Below the pieces are notes generated by a model. The model worked only from the letters and a program-made list of their open reading frames with translations, was not told the DNA's origin and did not search any database. Shown piece after piece: positions 1 through 8,201 of a DNA stretch of 64,000 bases (positions are counted from its first letter, which is position 1; each line of letters begins with the position of its first letter). The translations under genes were made by a program, and so were the position numbers. The stretch covers positions 8,769 through 72,768 of the forward strand of contig CAZMFR010000004.1 of the NCBI GenBank assembly GCA_964565685.1, in the 5' to 3' direction. The DNA is from JAGWNR01 sp964565685 (lineage in GTDB: Bacteria > Patescibacteriota > Minisyncoccia > Phycocordibacterales > PALSA-1337).

Positions 1-865
1 TAGCATTGTAATTGGTATCAATCAATATCTTATCCTTTAAAAATCTGATTGATGACTGAGCTTTAATGCCTACCACTAGAGGATTGATTTCCTTTATCTT
101 ATTATCATAAATATAGATATCATTCTCAGTCCATGTCTGGGAAACATTAATGCTTAGATATCTACCGTCAGGAGAAATACCGAGACCTATCATGTCGTCT
201 TTTGGACGACCTTCGCCGAAAATAAGCTTATCTATATCTGAATCATCGCCTAATTTATGAAAAAATACTTTTGTATGGAGATGCTCTTCATTTTTAGGAA
301 CTGTTCCTGGGCGTGGATTTCTTGTATAGAAAAATCCTGAATCATCAGGTAACCATCTCACTGCTGAGTGGCGGCAACGCACTATATTTTCAGATAATTC
401 TTTACCAGAATCTATATCTTTTATATATATTGTAGCCATCTCATCACCTCCTTCAGATATACCATAAGCAACATACTTACCTGTTCTAGACGGACTCCAA
501 TAATCAATAGTGACAGTATTCCCTTTTCGTTTGCCGTTTGGATCATAAATTTTCATCGGCGTGCCACCTAACCCTTTCTTTACATACAAAACTGTTTGAT
601 CTTCATCGGGCTGACGCTCCATATAAAAATATTTTCCATTCACTGGGACAGGATTCAAGAAAGTGACTACTTTAAAATTCTTCGTAAGCTCGCCGGAAAA
701 AGCTTCGAATGTATCGTCTTTGAGAGATTCGTCTACGAGTCGATTCTGGTCTTTAATCCAATCTTTGACTTCTGCACTATTTGAATCCTCCAACCAACGA
801 TATGGATCTAGAATTTTTAGACCATGTAATTCATCTACCACACTGTCTCTTTTTATTGATGGCAT
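1..865 (-). CDS. Prolyl oligopeptidase (S9A), N-terminal part, cut by window edge
   Basis: Reading the minus strand from the ATG at 865 gives an open frame that runs off the window. It begins MPSIKRDSVVDELHG and contains DPYRWLED, the signature near the N-terminus of prolyl oligopeptidases, followed by QNRLVDESL. The rest (about 288 residues) is the N-terminal strand and seven-bladed propeller that gates the active site; the catalytic Ser-Asp-His domain would lie outside the window. These enzymes cleave short peptides after proline, usually in the cytoplasm. A -10-like TAATAT (874-879) lies 8 nt before the ATG, so the mRNA may be leaderless. The assignment rests on the N-terminal motif and the propeller-like sequence; absence of the catalytic domain is due only to the window edge. 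Confidence 0.88.
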   Translation of the reverse strand, partial: MPSIKRDSVVDELHGLKILDPYRWLEDSNSAEVKDWIKDQNRLVDESLKDDTFEAFSGELTKNFKVVTFLNPVPVNGKYFYMERQPDEDQTVLYVKKGLGGTPMKIYDPNGKRKGNTVTIDYWSPSRTGKYVAYGISEGGDEMATIYIKDIDSGKELSENIVRCRHSAVRWLPDDSGFFYTRNPRPGTVPKNEEHLHTKVFFHKLGDDSDIDKLIFGEGRPKDDMIGLGISPDGRYLSINVSQTWTENDIYIYDNKIKEINPLVVGIKAQSSIRFLKDKILIDTNYNA

Positions 866-966
866 AGGTATGAATATTATTATTTCTTTGTTTATAAATG
901 ACAGAAAGGCACACCAGTCTAGAACCACTCTCGACCTACTAGGTCACATATTTAGACCGCTGTCAA

Positions 967-1042
967 TGGGGTGCCTACAGGGATTCGAACCCTGACTGAA
1001 AGCTCCACAAGCTCTAGTGCTAACCATTACACCATAGGCACC
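967..1042 (-). tRNA. tRNA-His (GTG), CCA encoded
   Basis: The minus strand folds into a cloverleaf with anticodon loop TTGTGGA (anticodon GTG). The acceptor is extended by the extra G at -1 pairing with C73, which is specific to histidine tRNA. A genomic CCA follows at 967-969. The gene lies about 100 bp upstream of the prolyl oligopeptidase start, on the same strand. Confidence 0.96.
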
Positions 1043-1096
1043 ATATGTTCGATCGCAAAACGCAAAATCGAACGCGACCGGATCATCAATATTTTT

Positions 1097-1654
1097 CTAT
1101 TGGTAATTCGGCGGCACTTCCTTTATACCACTTTTATGGTTGGTTAGTCTAGCGAGAGCATACATGAGCGATGACAACCGGTTCAAGAAAGCCAAGGTCG
1201 TAGGGTCTAACGATATCTCTTTTTTTTCTCCCGCCGCTACCGCGCGACGCTCGGCCTTGCGGGCGATGGTGCGAGAGATATCGAATAGCGCCGCCAATTC
1301 CGTGCCACCAGAGATAAAAAACGTCTTGATAGGCGGCAATTCTTTTTCTATTTCATCGATCATTTCCTCCATCGCATTTACTTTTTCTTGGCCGACCTTT
1401 TTATCAGCTCCTGCTGTTTCCGCTTGGACAGAAAAGAGGCAATTTTGAATCCAGTGGATGATTTCCGCTGGCGATTTCCCTTGCACTTTCCAAGTCATGC
1501 CAGCCGATTTTACTTTTATCAGACCGAGGAAAGAATTGAGCTCGTCCAATGCGCCCAGTGTCTCTGTCTGACAGGATGACTTTGATTTACGCTTGCCAAG
1601 ACCGGATTTAAAATCTTTTGTTGTGCCAGCATCGCCTTTGCGTGTGTATAACAT
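1097..1654 (-). CDS. PduO-type cob(I)alamin adenosyltransferase
   Basis: This enzyme transfers the adenosyl group of ATP to cob(I)alamin, giving adenosylcobalamin. The 185-residue protein starts MLYTRKGDAGTT, the N-terminal ATP-binding motif of the PduO/MMAB family. It continues with LGALDELNSFLG and, near residue 140, SRTIARKAERR, the second conserved motif; length matches the family. I place the start at 1654 because longer reading frames run into tRNA-Leu, whose 3' end is only 12 nt upstream, so the mRNA probably arises by processing of a tRNA-mRNA transcript. No cobalamin synthesis genes are in view. It may serve a B12-dependent enzyme such as class II ribonucleotide reductase using salvaged cobamide; that is inference. 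Confidence 0.9.
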   Translation of the reverse strand: MLYTRKGDAGTTKDFKSGLGKRKSKSSCQTETLGALDELNSFLGLIKVKSAGMTWKVQGKSPAEIIHWIQNCLFSVQAETAGADKKVGQEKVNAMEEMIDEIEKELPPIKTFFISGGTELAALFDISRTIARKAERRAVAAGEKKEISLDPTTLAFLNRLSSLMYALARLTNHKSGIKEVPPNYQ

Positions 1655-1666
1655 GATTTTATTTTG

Positions 1667-1750
1667 TGCGCGGGAGAAGATTTGAACTTCCATGCCCAAA
1701 TGGGCGCTACCACCTCAAGGTAGTGCGTCTACCAGTTTCGCCACCCGCGC
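1667..1750 (-). tRNA. tRNA-Leu (GAG)
   Basis: Class II tRNA on the minus strand. The acceptor GCGCGGG pairs with CCCGCGC, the anticodon loop is TTGAGGT (anticodon GAG), and a long variable arm is present. No CCA is encoded (the discriminator A is followed by CAA). The start codon of the adenosyltransferase gene lies 12 nt beyond the 3' end. Confidence 0.95.
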
Positions 1751-2042
1751 TCTATTTTGTCGATACTTATGATTTTTACCTTGCAGCGACTCGCCTACTA
1801 TACCCAATATTTTCATTACTTTCAACTTTCCAGTAGACAAAAGCCCAATGAGCAAACAGGTTTTGTAAGGAGCATACAGACTAGTGTACATAATGTCCGA
1901 GCGCAGCCGGAAGAAAATGACCGCTATTTTTGCAACCAAATGGTTATGCGTTTTTTGACAGCATGTTTACAATGTATATACATTGTAAACATGGCATAAA
2001 AGCAGACACCTCACTCCTTACCAGATATTTATTTGAAACTTT
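1751..2042. other. Intergenic region, no gene seen
   Basis: Nothing protein-like is visible on either strand. Apart from the probable promoter region of tRNA-Leu, the only clear structure is the 32-bp palindrome at 1962-1993, annotated separately. Confidence 0.5.
1962..1993. repeat. Perfect 32-bp palindrome (ACAATGTA family)
   Basis: Two 16-bp arms (left arm CATGTTTACAATGTAT) form a perfect inverted repeat centred at 1977/1978, about 50 bp past the rplS stop. No U-tract follows on either strand, so it is not a standard terminator. Related palindromes occur at 2576, 12609 and 20374. Confidence 0.8.
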
Positions 2043-2489
2043 CTATTTCTTTGCTTCTTTGCTTTCTTCCTTTTTTCCTTCGGACGTAGAATCAACGGAA
2101 GCAGCTTCGACATTTTCGACGATAGGGTCAGGCGTGTCCATGATGCGGCGCATCTGGTGACGGATTTCCTTGGCGGCCTTTTCGCGGATGAAATAGAGCT
2201 TTGCACGGCGGATCTTCGAGCGCTTGATGAGCTCGACTTTGTCTATCGCTGGAGAATAAAGCGGAAAAATACGCTCGACGCCGACGCCATCGACGACCTT
2301 GCGGACAGTAAAAGTGGCGCCTGCCTGACTGCCGTGCTTTCTAGCCAAGACGAGCCCTTCAAAGGCCTGAAGACGGAATTTGTCTTTTTCCTTGATCTTT
2401 TGCCAGACACGGACAGTGTCGCCGGCGCGCAAGTCAAGAACCGCGAGCTTTGCGGTGTCAACGGCCGGCGAGATCACTTTGTTTGCCAT
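2043..2489 (-). CDS. rplS: Ribosomal protein bL19
   Basis: Large-subunit protein at the 30S-50S interface. Residues 15-115 carry the L19 fold: LRAGDTVRVWQKIKE, the FEGLVLARK motif, GVERIFPLYSP, then the basic segment KRSKIRRAKLYFIREK. The 148-residue protein is longer than the usual 115-120 because of an acidic/Ser/Lys-rich tail (about residues 118-148) of unknown role. It is a single gene, not in the common rpsP-rimM-trmD-rplS operon. Confidence 0.97.
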   Translation of the reverse strand: MANKVISPAVDTAKLAVLDLRAGDTVRVWQKIKEKDKFRLQAFEGLVLARKHGSQAGATFTVRKVVDGVGVERIFPLYSPAIDKVELIKRSKIRRAKLYFIREKAAKEIRHQMRRIMDTPDPIVENVEAASVDSTSEGKKEESKEAKK

Positions 2490-2575
2490 AATGCAGATAC
2501 CTTATCATGCGGCGCTTTTTTGTGCAAGAAAAGAGAAAAACAGGTGGTGTTATATACTCTTTTAACTGATGTATG

Positions 2576-2593
2576 ACAATGTAAGTACATTGT
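2576..2593. repeat. Palindrome of the ACAATGTA family
   Basis: ACAATGTA (2576-2583) and TACATTGT (2586-2593) are separated by AG, a perfect inverted repeat about 85 bp upstream of the rplS start and next to the terminator of the following minus-strand gene. Confidence 0.7.
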
Positions 2594-2599
2594 AAATTA

Positions 2600-2640
2600 G
2601 GTCAAGAAAAAAGAAGAGCCCGAACGCGTGGTCCGGGCTT
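2600..2640 (-). terminator. Intrinsic terminator of the 2653-3195 gene
   Basis: On the minus strand a GC-rich hairpin (AGCCCGG / CCGGGCT-like arms around 2616-2639) is followed by a T-rich run (complement of 2600-2613), just past the stop at 2653. Confidence 0.8.
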
Positions 2641-2652
2641 GATGAAAAAGCT

Positions 2653-3195
2653 TTATCGTTCAGAATTGACAACGACATGTATCACTAGTCCATATGGGCA
2701 TGTGATCACAATACTATCGTTATTCTTGGTTACAACTCCCTTTTGAGTTCGAGTCGGCCAAAGTCTGGCGATAGTTGGCAATGTTATTCCACTGTAGATA
2801 GGATGCCGATGTCTTACGGCTCGAAATTCTTTGTCAACAAAAGGCGAAATGCCCTTAAGCAGAGGAAAAGTAAAATGACATTCACCCGCCCAAAGAAGCA
2901 ATCTCAGCCATGCTACAAGTGATGTATCGTCATCACACATGCCCTCACCCGTAAAAAGAATCGGCAAAATATTTTTGACTTGATTTGCAAAGTCCTTTTC
3001 TTTGTTGTATTTCTCTATATCCTCCGCAAGCTTAAGGACTTTTGATTTGTGACCGCCAGTTTGATCAGAAAGACATTTGAAAAGAGTGTAGAGGAAATCA
3101 TCTTTTCTTTCGACACCTTTCTGTAGATAGAACTTTTTTCGAAACTTTTTTTCTTCTTCAGTCGTTTCTGCCGCCATTGCAAATATGTCGCCCAT
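2653..3195 (-). CDS. Hypothetical protein, 180 aa
   Basis: Not recognised. The soluble protein has no signal peptide or membrane segment. Its N-terminal third is highly charged (TTEEEKKFRKKF) and helical; the centre has a Trp/Leu-rich stretch (LVAWLRLLLWAGE); the C-terminal third looks beta-rich. The start at 3195 is supported by a strong ribosome-binding site, GAAAGGAGG, 6 nt before the ATG. It has its own terminator, so it is probably monocistronic, and belongs to the GAAAGG-led class of small genes in this window. Confidence 0.7.
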   Translation of the reverse strand: MGDIFAMAAETTEEEKKFRKKFYLQKGVERKDDFLYTLFKCLSDQTGGHKSKVLKLAEDIEKYNKEKDFANQVKNILPILFTGEGMCDDDTSLVAWLRLLLWAGECHFTFPLLKGISPFVDKEFRAVRHRHPIYSGITLPTIARLWPTRTQKGVVTKNNDSIVITCPYGLVIHVVVNSER

Positions 3196-3236
3196 AAGGG
3201 CCTCCTTTCCTTAATTTGATTGTTAATTTTCAAAGT

Positions 3237-4028
3237 TTAAATCAACCTTACACCCGGAAAATATTTTTGTAAAGCATCCTTGAAATCCTGTGGCAATGGC
3301 GCCTCGGCTTTCATTCTCTTGCCATCGATAGAATCCCAAGAGATAGAGCGCGCATGCAGGGCAAGCCGTTCAAAGCTGAGGATGTGCGGCTTGCCAGAGC
3401 CATACAGCGGATCACACACAACAGGATGATTCACTGCCTGCATGTGAACGCGGATCTGGTGCGTGCGGCCGGTCTTTGGCTCTGCTTCGATGAATGATAC
3501 CGGGATAAGATGGTGAGGAGGATCCGGCGATTCTACCCGAGCAGATCCTTTGACCACATACCAAGTCATCGCCGGACGCATTTCGCCTTCCGCGCTCGCA
3601 TGGGCAGACTTCTTCCTGAAATCCGTCGAGCTCCTGCCGATAGGCCGGTCGATGATGCCGTAATTGTCTTCAAAAATCCCGTGAACAAAAGCCAGATATT
3701 TTTTTTGGATAGTACGATCCTGAAATTGTTTTTTTAGATGTGCAAAGCCCTTTGCGGTCTTTGCGACGAGCATGATGCCTGACGTGTCTCGATCGAGACG
3801 ATGGACTATGCCTGGGCGAAGAAGCGGTTCTCCGTCAGCTTGGTGCATCGGTTCGCCAGCGTCTTTTGACGACGGAAAAGTCTTTAACACCCAATCTGCC
3901 AATGTCGGCTCTTTCGTCTCGCCTTCTTTAATTTTTCGGCCATCGGAGTGCACGATCAAACCCGCCGGCTTGTTCACGGCGGCGATATCGGCGTCTTCAT
4001 AGATGATCTGAATAGGTTCAAGATTCAT
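3237..4028 (-). CDS. RluD-family 23S rRNA pseudouridine synthase
   Basis: Converts uridine to pseudouridine in structured RNA, probably 23S rRNA. The 263-residue protein carries the catalytic motif HRLDRDTSG (about residues 76-84) with the nucleophilic Asp, preceded by VNKPAGLIVH and followed by TGRTHQIRVHM and the C-terminal LALHA motif. It lacks the N-terminal S4 domain found in many RluC/RluD enzymes, so RluA, RluC and RluD roles cannot be separated from sequence alone. The start at 4028 gives the family-typical NLEPIQIIYEDADI. Confidence 0.92.
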   Translation of the reverse strand: MNLEPIQIIYEDADIAAVNKPAGLIVHSDGRKIKEGETKEPTLADWVLKTFPSSKDAGEPMHQADGEPLLRPGIVHRLDRDTSGIMLVAKTAKGFAHLKKQFQDRTIQKKYLAFVHGIFEDNYGIIDRPIGRSSTDFRKKSAHASAEGEMRPAMTWYVVKGSARVESPDPPHHLIPVSFIEAEPKTGRTHQIRVHMQAVNHPVVCDPLYGSGKPHILSFERLALHARSISWDSIDGKRMKAEAPLPQDFKDALQKYFPGVRLI

Positions 4029-4144
4029 GATTCATAATCCAAGAATAAAAAACCTTCTTGAAAGTAAGGCCATTATAAGCTATTCTAGGATTATTGGATA
4101 ATCAAGTCGCGTTTTCTTAGATCTTGCATCTTGAATCTTCATAC

Positions 4145-4217
4145 GCGCCCTTAGCTCAGTTGGTAGAGCAGTCCCTTTACACGGGAAAGGTCAGGGGTTC
4201 AAGTCCCTTAGGGCGCA
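4145..4217 (+). tRNA. tRNA-Val (TAC)
   Basis: Acceptor GCGCCCT pairs with AGGGCGC, the D-arm is TAGCTCAGTTGGTAGAGCA, the anticodon loop TTTACAC (anticodon TAC), and the T-loop TTCAAGT. No CCA is encoded. Nothing on the same strand follows closely. Confidence 0.95.
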
Positions 4218-4287
4218 CAGAAATCTAAAATAGAAAAAGCGACCGAAGCATGAAAAGCAGAGCAAGCTGAGTGAGTGCGTGAAGTCG

Positions 4288-5517
4288 CTAAATACCAAAA
4301 GCCCTTTTATATTCCTCCGTGTCGTTAAAATGATGCTTGATGCCTTTGATCTCCTGATAATCCTCGTGCCCCTTGCCAGCGCATAGGATGATGTCCCCTT
4401 TTTTGGCAAGCCGTACGCTTTCCAAGATCGCCTCATGCCTGTTCGGAATGGTTTTTATTTTTCTTGCCTCATCCGCAGATAATCCTGTCTTCATTTGATC
4501 GATTATTTTTTCAGGATCCTCGCTCCGCGGATTGTCTGAAGTAAAAATGGCTATGTCAGAAAGCTCCGAGCCGATCCTGCCCATTATATCCCGCTTTATC
4601 GGATCGCGATCGCCGCCGCAGCCAAAGACCGAGATGATCTTTGCTCCGACAAAAGATTTTTTGATCGTCTGGAGGACATTTTCCAGGGCGTCCGGCGTGT
4701 GTGCATAATCCACTATGGTCAAAACGCCGCTGGGAGAAATAAAATGTTGGAATCTTCCAGTGGGCGGGTCTATGTCTTTCAAAATCGCATCCACTTTCCC
4801 CATATCAAAGCCGAGGAGCTTGCAAGCGCTCCAAATGCCGAGCAGATTGTAGGCATTGAACTTGCCCAACAGCTTTGATCTGATATTCTCTCCATTGAAA
4901 GAAAGCTCCAATCCGTCAAAGGATATCTTTCTTATCTCTCCATGAAAATCTTCGTCTCGATTGAAACCATAAGAAAACTTTCTGGCTTTTATCCCTTCTA
5001 GCATCCTTTCCCCATATTCATTGTCGGTGTTAGAGATAGCAAAGCTCTCCGCGGGAAGCGACTGAAAGAGCTTTTTCTTGGCCTGAAAATAGTTCTCGAA
5101 GCTCTTGTGATAATCCAAATGGTCTTGGGTCAGATTGGTGAAAATCCCGCCGGTAAAATCGATCCCCGCCGCCCTGCCCTGATCCAGAGCGTGCGATGAT
5201 ACTTCCATAAATACATATTCACAGCCATTGTCTGCCATGTCTTTGAACAATTTATGCAAGGAGAACGAATCCGGGGTGGTATGAGTGGCTGGTCTGACCT
5301 CTTTTACGACAATGTTTTCGACGGTACTGACAAGCCCAGATTTGTATCCCAATCTAGTGGCAATGCGATATAGGAGCGTAGCTGTCGTGGTCTTGCCGTT
5401 CGTACCGGTGACGCCGACGATCTTCATTTTTTTAGCTGGATTGCCGTAATAACATATCGCCGCAACGACTTTTGCTTTCCAAAACACCTTCTTGAGCTTT
5501 TTGTATAAATTTTTCAT
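4288..5517 (-). CDS. murE: UDP-MurNAc-tripeptide synthetase MurE, short form
   Basis: Mur ligase that adds the third residue to the peptidoglycan peptide using ATP. Residues 34-48 hold the P-loop VTGTNGKTTTA; THTTPD, EVSSHALDQGR and FTNLTQDHLDYH follow, and the C-terminal domain has DYAHTPDALE. The motif DNPRSEDP is the one associated with meso-diaminopimelate as substrate, so an A1-gamma type wall is likely. At 409 residues it lacks most of the N-terminal uridine-binding domain of the usual ~490-residue enzyme. The start at 5517 (MKNLYKKLKKVFWKAK) is the first ATG; a TATAGA box lies 8 nt upstream. No other mur genes adjoin. Confidence 0.93.
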   Translation of the reverse strand: MKNLYKKLKKVFWKAKVVAAICYYGNPAKKMKIVGVTGTNGKTTTATLLYRIATRLGYKSGLVSTVENIVVKEVRPATHTTPDSFSLHKLFKDMADNGCEYVFMEVSSHALDQGRAAGIDFTGGIFTNLTQDHLDYHKSFENYFQAKKKLFQSLPAESFAISNTDNEYGERMLEGIKARKFSYGFNRDEDFHGEIRKISFDGLELSFNGENIRSKLLGKFNAYNLLGIWSACKLLGFDMGKVDAILKDIDPPTGRFQHFISPSGVLTIVDYAHTPDALENVLQTIKKSFVGAKIISVFGCGGDRDPIKRDIMGRIGSELSDIAIFTSDNPRSEDPEKIIDQMKTGLSADEARKIKTIPNRHEAILESVRLAKKGDIILCAGKGHEDYQEIKGIKHHFNDTEEYKRAFGI

Positions 5518-5627
5518 TTTATTTTTCTATATATGATGCCCCTAATTGTATCACCGCCACAGATAATTTCGCCAGTCTGCACATCATAAACACACCAAAC
5601 ATATCGGATTAAGATACATATCGTATT

Positions 5628-5676
5628 TAAAATAAAAGCCAGCGAACATTTTCCCCTTTCGGATGCTGCTGGCTTT
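5628..5676 (-). terminator. Intrinsic terminator of the 5706-5915 gene
   Basis: Minus-strand hairpin with arms AAAGCCAGC and GCTGGCTTTT (5634-5643 / 5668-5676) followed by TTTTATTT, 30 nt past the stop codon. Confidence 0.8.
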
Positions 5677-5705
5677 GTGAACGATGGCTCTTTGGCTACG
5701 TCAAG

Positions 5706-5915
5706 TTAAAATATCTCCGCCGTGCCGCCGCATAAACGTTTGCCGCTGTGGATTTTATTGGAAAGCATGTCGAGCTCATCCTCTGTCAGTCCCAGGAACC
5801 ACTTGAGATGTTTTGGCTTTATCTTTCCTTGTTTCATTTTTACCAAAAGCGGCTCGATGTCTTTCCTTTCGAGCGCCCCGCCGACAGAACATCCGTATTC
5901 GCTTTCATTGCACAT
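5706..5915 (-). CDS. Hypothetical small protein, 69 aa
   Basis: Not recognised. The charged protein MCNESEYGCSVGGALERK... has a segment LLVKMKQGKIKPKHLKWF followed by LGLTEDELD, resembling a small helical module. I chose the ATG at 5915 rather than the one at 5939 because GAAAGGAAG lies 4 nt before it. A promoter with TTGACT and TATTCT about 100 nt upstream gives a leader of roughly 70 nt. It is monocistronic with its own terminator. Confidence 0.7.
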   Translation of the reverse strand: MCNESEYGCSVGGALERKDIEPLLVKMKQGKIKPKHLKWFLGLTEDELDMLSNKIHSGKRLCGGTAEIF

Positions 5916-6070
5916 AATCTTCCTTTCAAAAAAGAGCATAGCGATTTTCGCCGATATGACAAAAACCCTGTGTCTGGCTTAAAGAATATTTTCTTACAAA
6001 ATAAAAGTCAAACTTTTTAACATTTACATTGGTATTTGAACTTTTTGTTAAACTTGTTAGAATATCTTAC

Positions 6071-6730
6071 ATGATAAAGATACAGCCGATCGTACGAGAC
6101 ATAATGCTCGGGGATATAGAAGCTTATTATTCCCTGACGAACGGATACATGAACATGAGCGGCTATGCATACCAGATACGGCCAAAAGTAGAGCTTCTCG
6201 CAAAGAAAAAGACCACGATCGCCAGCTTGGTAGTCTCCCTATCCCGGCTGAGAAAAGAATTCAAGAAAGAAAAACCGCTCATACATAGCGTAGCAATAAA
6301 AAACATCACCACAAAATTGCCTCTATCCGAGATCGCTTATGAAAAAAGCAATGATTTTATGATCAAACTAGAATCATTCCATGAGAATATCTCTGTTTCC
6401 GAGGAAGATTTTTTCACCATAACAATGGGTGCCACAGAAGTAGACGTCATCTGCTCTTCCAATATAGAAAGCAAAGTATTGAAGCATTTCAAGATAAAGC
6501 CAAAGATCACCAATCGCAATCTAGCGGCGATCGGGATATCCTTTGATCCTGAGGTCTTTAGCATACCCAATACTTTTTTCTCGCTCCTATCAGTGACTGC
6601 CCGCGCCAGAGTGAATATAGAAGAATTAGTGTCGACTCCCACAGAATTGATCTTCATCGTCGATGAAAAAGATTTCGGCAGGACGGTTGCGCTGTTTTCG
6701 GAGATGCATAGAGAAGCAAATGCGAAATAA
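6071..6730 (+). CDS. Conserved protein with ACT-like C-terminal domain
   Basis: The 219-residue protein MIKIQPIVRDIMLGD... has no membrane segment. Residues about 140-215 resemble tandem ACT folds such as those of aspartokinase: NLAAIGISFDPEVF, then SVTARARVNIEELVSTP and TELIFIVDEKD, the beta-alpha-beta pattern of a regulatory amino-acid-binding domain. No kinase domain is present, so an enzymatic role is not supported. The ATG at 6071 is chosen because a promoter TTGAAC-16 nt-TAGAAT ends 7 nt before it, making a leaderless mRNA. Function is unknown; ligand binding is inference. Confidence 0.7.
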   Translation: MIKIQPIVRDIMLGDIEAYYSLTNGYMNMSGYAYQIRPKVELLAKKKTTIASLVVSLSRLRKEFKKEKPLIHSVAIKNITTKLPLSEIAYEKSNDFMIKLESFHENISVSEEDFFTITMGATEVDVICSSNIESKVLKHFKIKPKITNRNLAAIGISFDPEVFSIPNTFFSLLSVTARARVNIEELVSTPTELIFIVDEKDFGRTVALFSEMHREANAK

Positions 6731-6732
6731 AC

Positions 6733-6768
6733 ATAAAACCCGCAAAGCGTTTCGCCCTGCGGATTTTA
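6733..6768. terminator. Probable bidirectional terminator
   Basis: Hairpin CCGCA...TGCGG (6740-6762) between convergent genes, with ATTTT on the plus side and a stronger TTTTATG on the minus side. Confidence 0.6.
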
Positions 6769-6821
6769 CGTTCATAAGTTCCATTCATCACAATGTGAAC
6801 AGAGACGATTTTGGCTTTCAA

Positions 6822-7070
6822 TTACATCGCTGGAGCGGCTGGAGCGACACCTTTTTCACAGTTCTTGCATGTCTTCTTGTGAGTGAAGATGAGGACAAGA
6901 GCAGCGACGCCTACGAGGACATAAACGAGATTCTCGAGCCATGACCATGAGCCAAGGAGCAAGTTAACGATATTCCAGTTTCCACCAAACCAACCGCCAA
7001 GACCCACAAGACCCCAGTTCAAGCCACCGATGGCTAAAAGGATGAAGGAAACAATGTGTGTTGCTTTCAT
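6822..7070 (-). CDS. DUF378 family membrane protein
   Basis: The 82-residue protein has two transmembrane helices (residues about 6-28 and 45-63). The pattern SFILLAIGGLNWGLVGL is typical of DUF378 (YuzA-like) proteins; the family's function is unknown. A short Cys-containing tail HKKTCKNCEKG follows the second helix and could bind metal, which is inference. Confidence 0.85.
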   Translation of the reverse strand: MKATHIVSFILLAIGGLNWGLVGLGGWFGGNWNIVNLLLGSWSWLENLVYVLVGVAALVLIFTHKKTCKNCEKGVAPAAPAM

Positions 7071-7495
7071 TTTTTTATTAAAAAATTATGCTGATAAATA
7101 AATCATTGACCCGCATCAATTATACCACCATCAATCATACTGATAGTGCATAACTTGTGGAAATGCTTCAGTGAAATATGGCTAGTTTTGTGCCCAGAGC
7201 GAGACATGCCCCGAATTTGGGATCGAATTATTGATACACTGGCAACATTGAATACGCGAGGCGAGTTGCCCGATTTGTCGGCGCTCTCTGGTTTTCAGCA
7301 TCGCTCGGATGCAACCGATCCATTGGTGGATGGTCAGGATGATGGTATCGCAGTGGTGGAGTGAGTGAAGGGATGTCGACTTGCCAGAGACGACAAAATC
7401 ACCAGTCAAGTTTTCAATAATTGGAGGCGTTGGATTGGCATTGCAAAAGACTGCCGGTTAGGTAAAATACTTATCAGTTTAGAAAGGAGCGCGTT
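7071..7495. other. Intergenic stretch with a promoter at its end
   Basis: No recognisable protein in any frame from 7071 to 7450; the only frames over 70 codons look non-coding. TTGCAA (about 7448) and TAAAAT (about 7470), 16 nt apart, form the promoter of the 7496 gene and give a leader of about 20 nt. Confidence 0.5.
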
Positions 7496-7726
7496 ATGCC
7501 AAAACAAATAGTGACCGGAAGAACCAGTCTTATCACGGTAATATTCAGGCTTGGCGTATTTTCCGAGTCGCAATTACTTGAAGAATATGCGCAAGTTGAA
7601 GGTTCATCAGCGGATTTGGAGATGGCGAAAGGTTATCTGTCCCAACTGCTTCAGGTTGGTATTTTGCGCCGGAAGGCCAATGGCGCCTTGTATGTACGAA
7701 AACCTGTTTCACTCACGCCCGATTAA
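7496..7726 (+). CDS. Hypothetical small protein, 76 aa
   Basis: Not recognised by family. The pattern (SLITVIFRLGVFSESQLLEE, then a helix ending AKGYLSQLLQVGILRR and a hairpin ANGALYVRKP) resembles a winged-helix module, so DNA binding is possible but unproven. The start is supported by GAAAGGAG 7 nt upstream. The stop codon lies inside the loop of the terminator hairpin, so gene and terminator are fused into a compact monocistronic unit. Confidence 0.75.
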   Translation: MPKQIVTGRTSLITVIFRLGVFSESQLLEEYAQVEGSSADLEMAKGYLSQLLQVGILRRKANGALYVRKPVSLTPD

Positions 7727-7742
7727 CAATCGGGCTTTTTTG
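7717..7742 (+). terminator. Intrinsic terminator
   Basis: Perfect arms GCCCGATT (7717-7724) and AATCGGGC (7728-7735) followed by six T. The TAA stop of the upstream gene is part of the hairpin. Confidence 0.93.
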
Positions 7743-7797
7743 TGGCGAATCACATTGACATTGCAACCCCATTTCTTTCAGACTGTCTCACAAATCC

Positions 7798-8031
7798 ATG
7801 ACATCGTTTACAATCGCTCATATTTCAGATTTGCATTTTTCTAACGGAACGGCAAAGGATCCACCAGAAGGTCTTTCCCACTCCATTAGCCACTTGCAAC
7901 AGATTCAGAGTCGGTTTCAAGGTCGCGACTTCGACAGAGTGATCGTCTCGGGAGACCTGACCGACCACGGCGATATTGAAAGTTTTATTCGAGTCAAGGA
8001 ATGGCTTCACAACGACGAAGTTGTATCTTAA
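7798..8031 (+). pseudogene. Truncated metallophosphoesterase (N-terminal fragment)
   Basis: The frame begins MTSFTIAHISDLHFSNGT and continues VIVSGDLTDHGD, which are the first two metal-binding motifs of calcineurin-like phosphoesterases (DxH and GDxxD). It stops after 77 codons, before the GNHD and later His motifs, so it cannot be active. Beyond 8031 the sequence changes to recombinase material, which suggests a deletion or recombination joined two unrelated genes. Confidence 0.8.
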
Positions 8032-8201
8032 ACGCATTGTAAAAGGTTTGTATAGCAGACCCTTTGTCCAAAGCATGGTAGGTTCGTCAGCGAAATCTTG
8101 TGACCGAAAGGATAAAACGCGCAGCTTCAACATCTACACTATCGAGATGACAGATGGAAATTACAGGTTGCATGTAAAGCGCTACACAATGATAGGCGAG
8201 G

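Noticed and set aside
7146..7409. Two overlapping frames on opposite strands
   Set aside because: Neither has a ribosome-binding site, promoter at the right distance or recognisable sequence.
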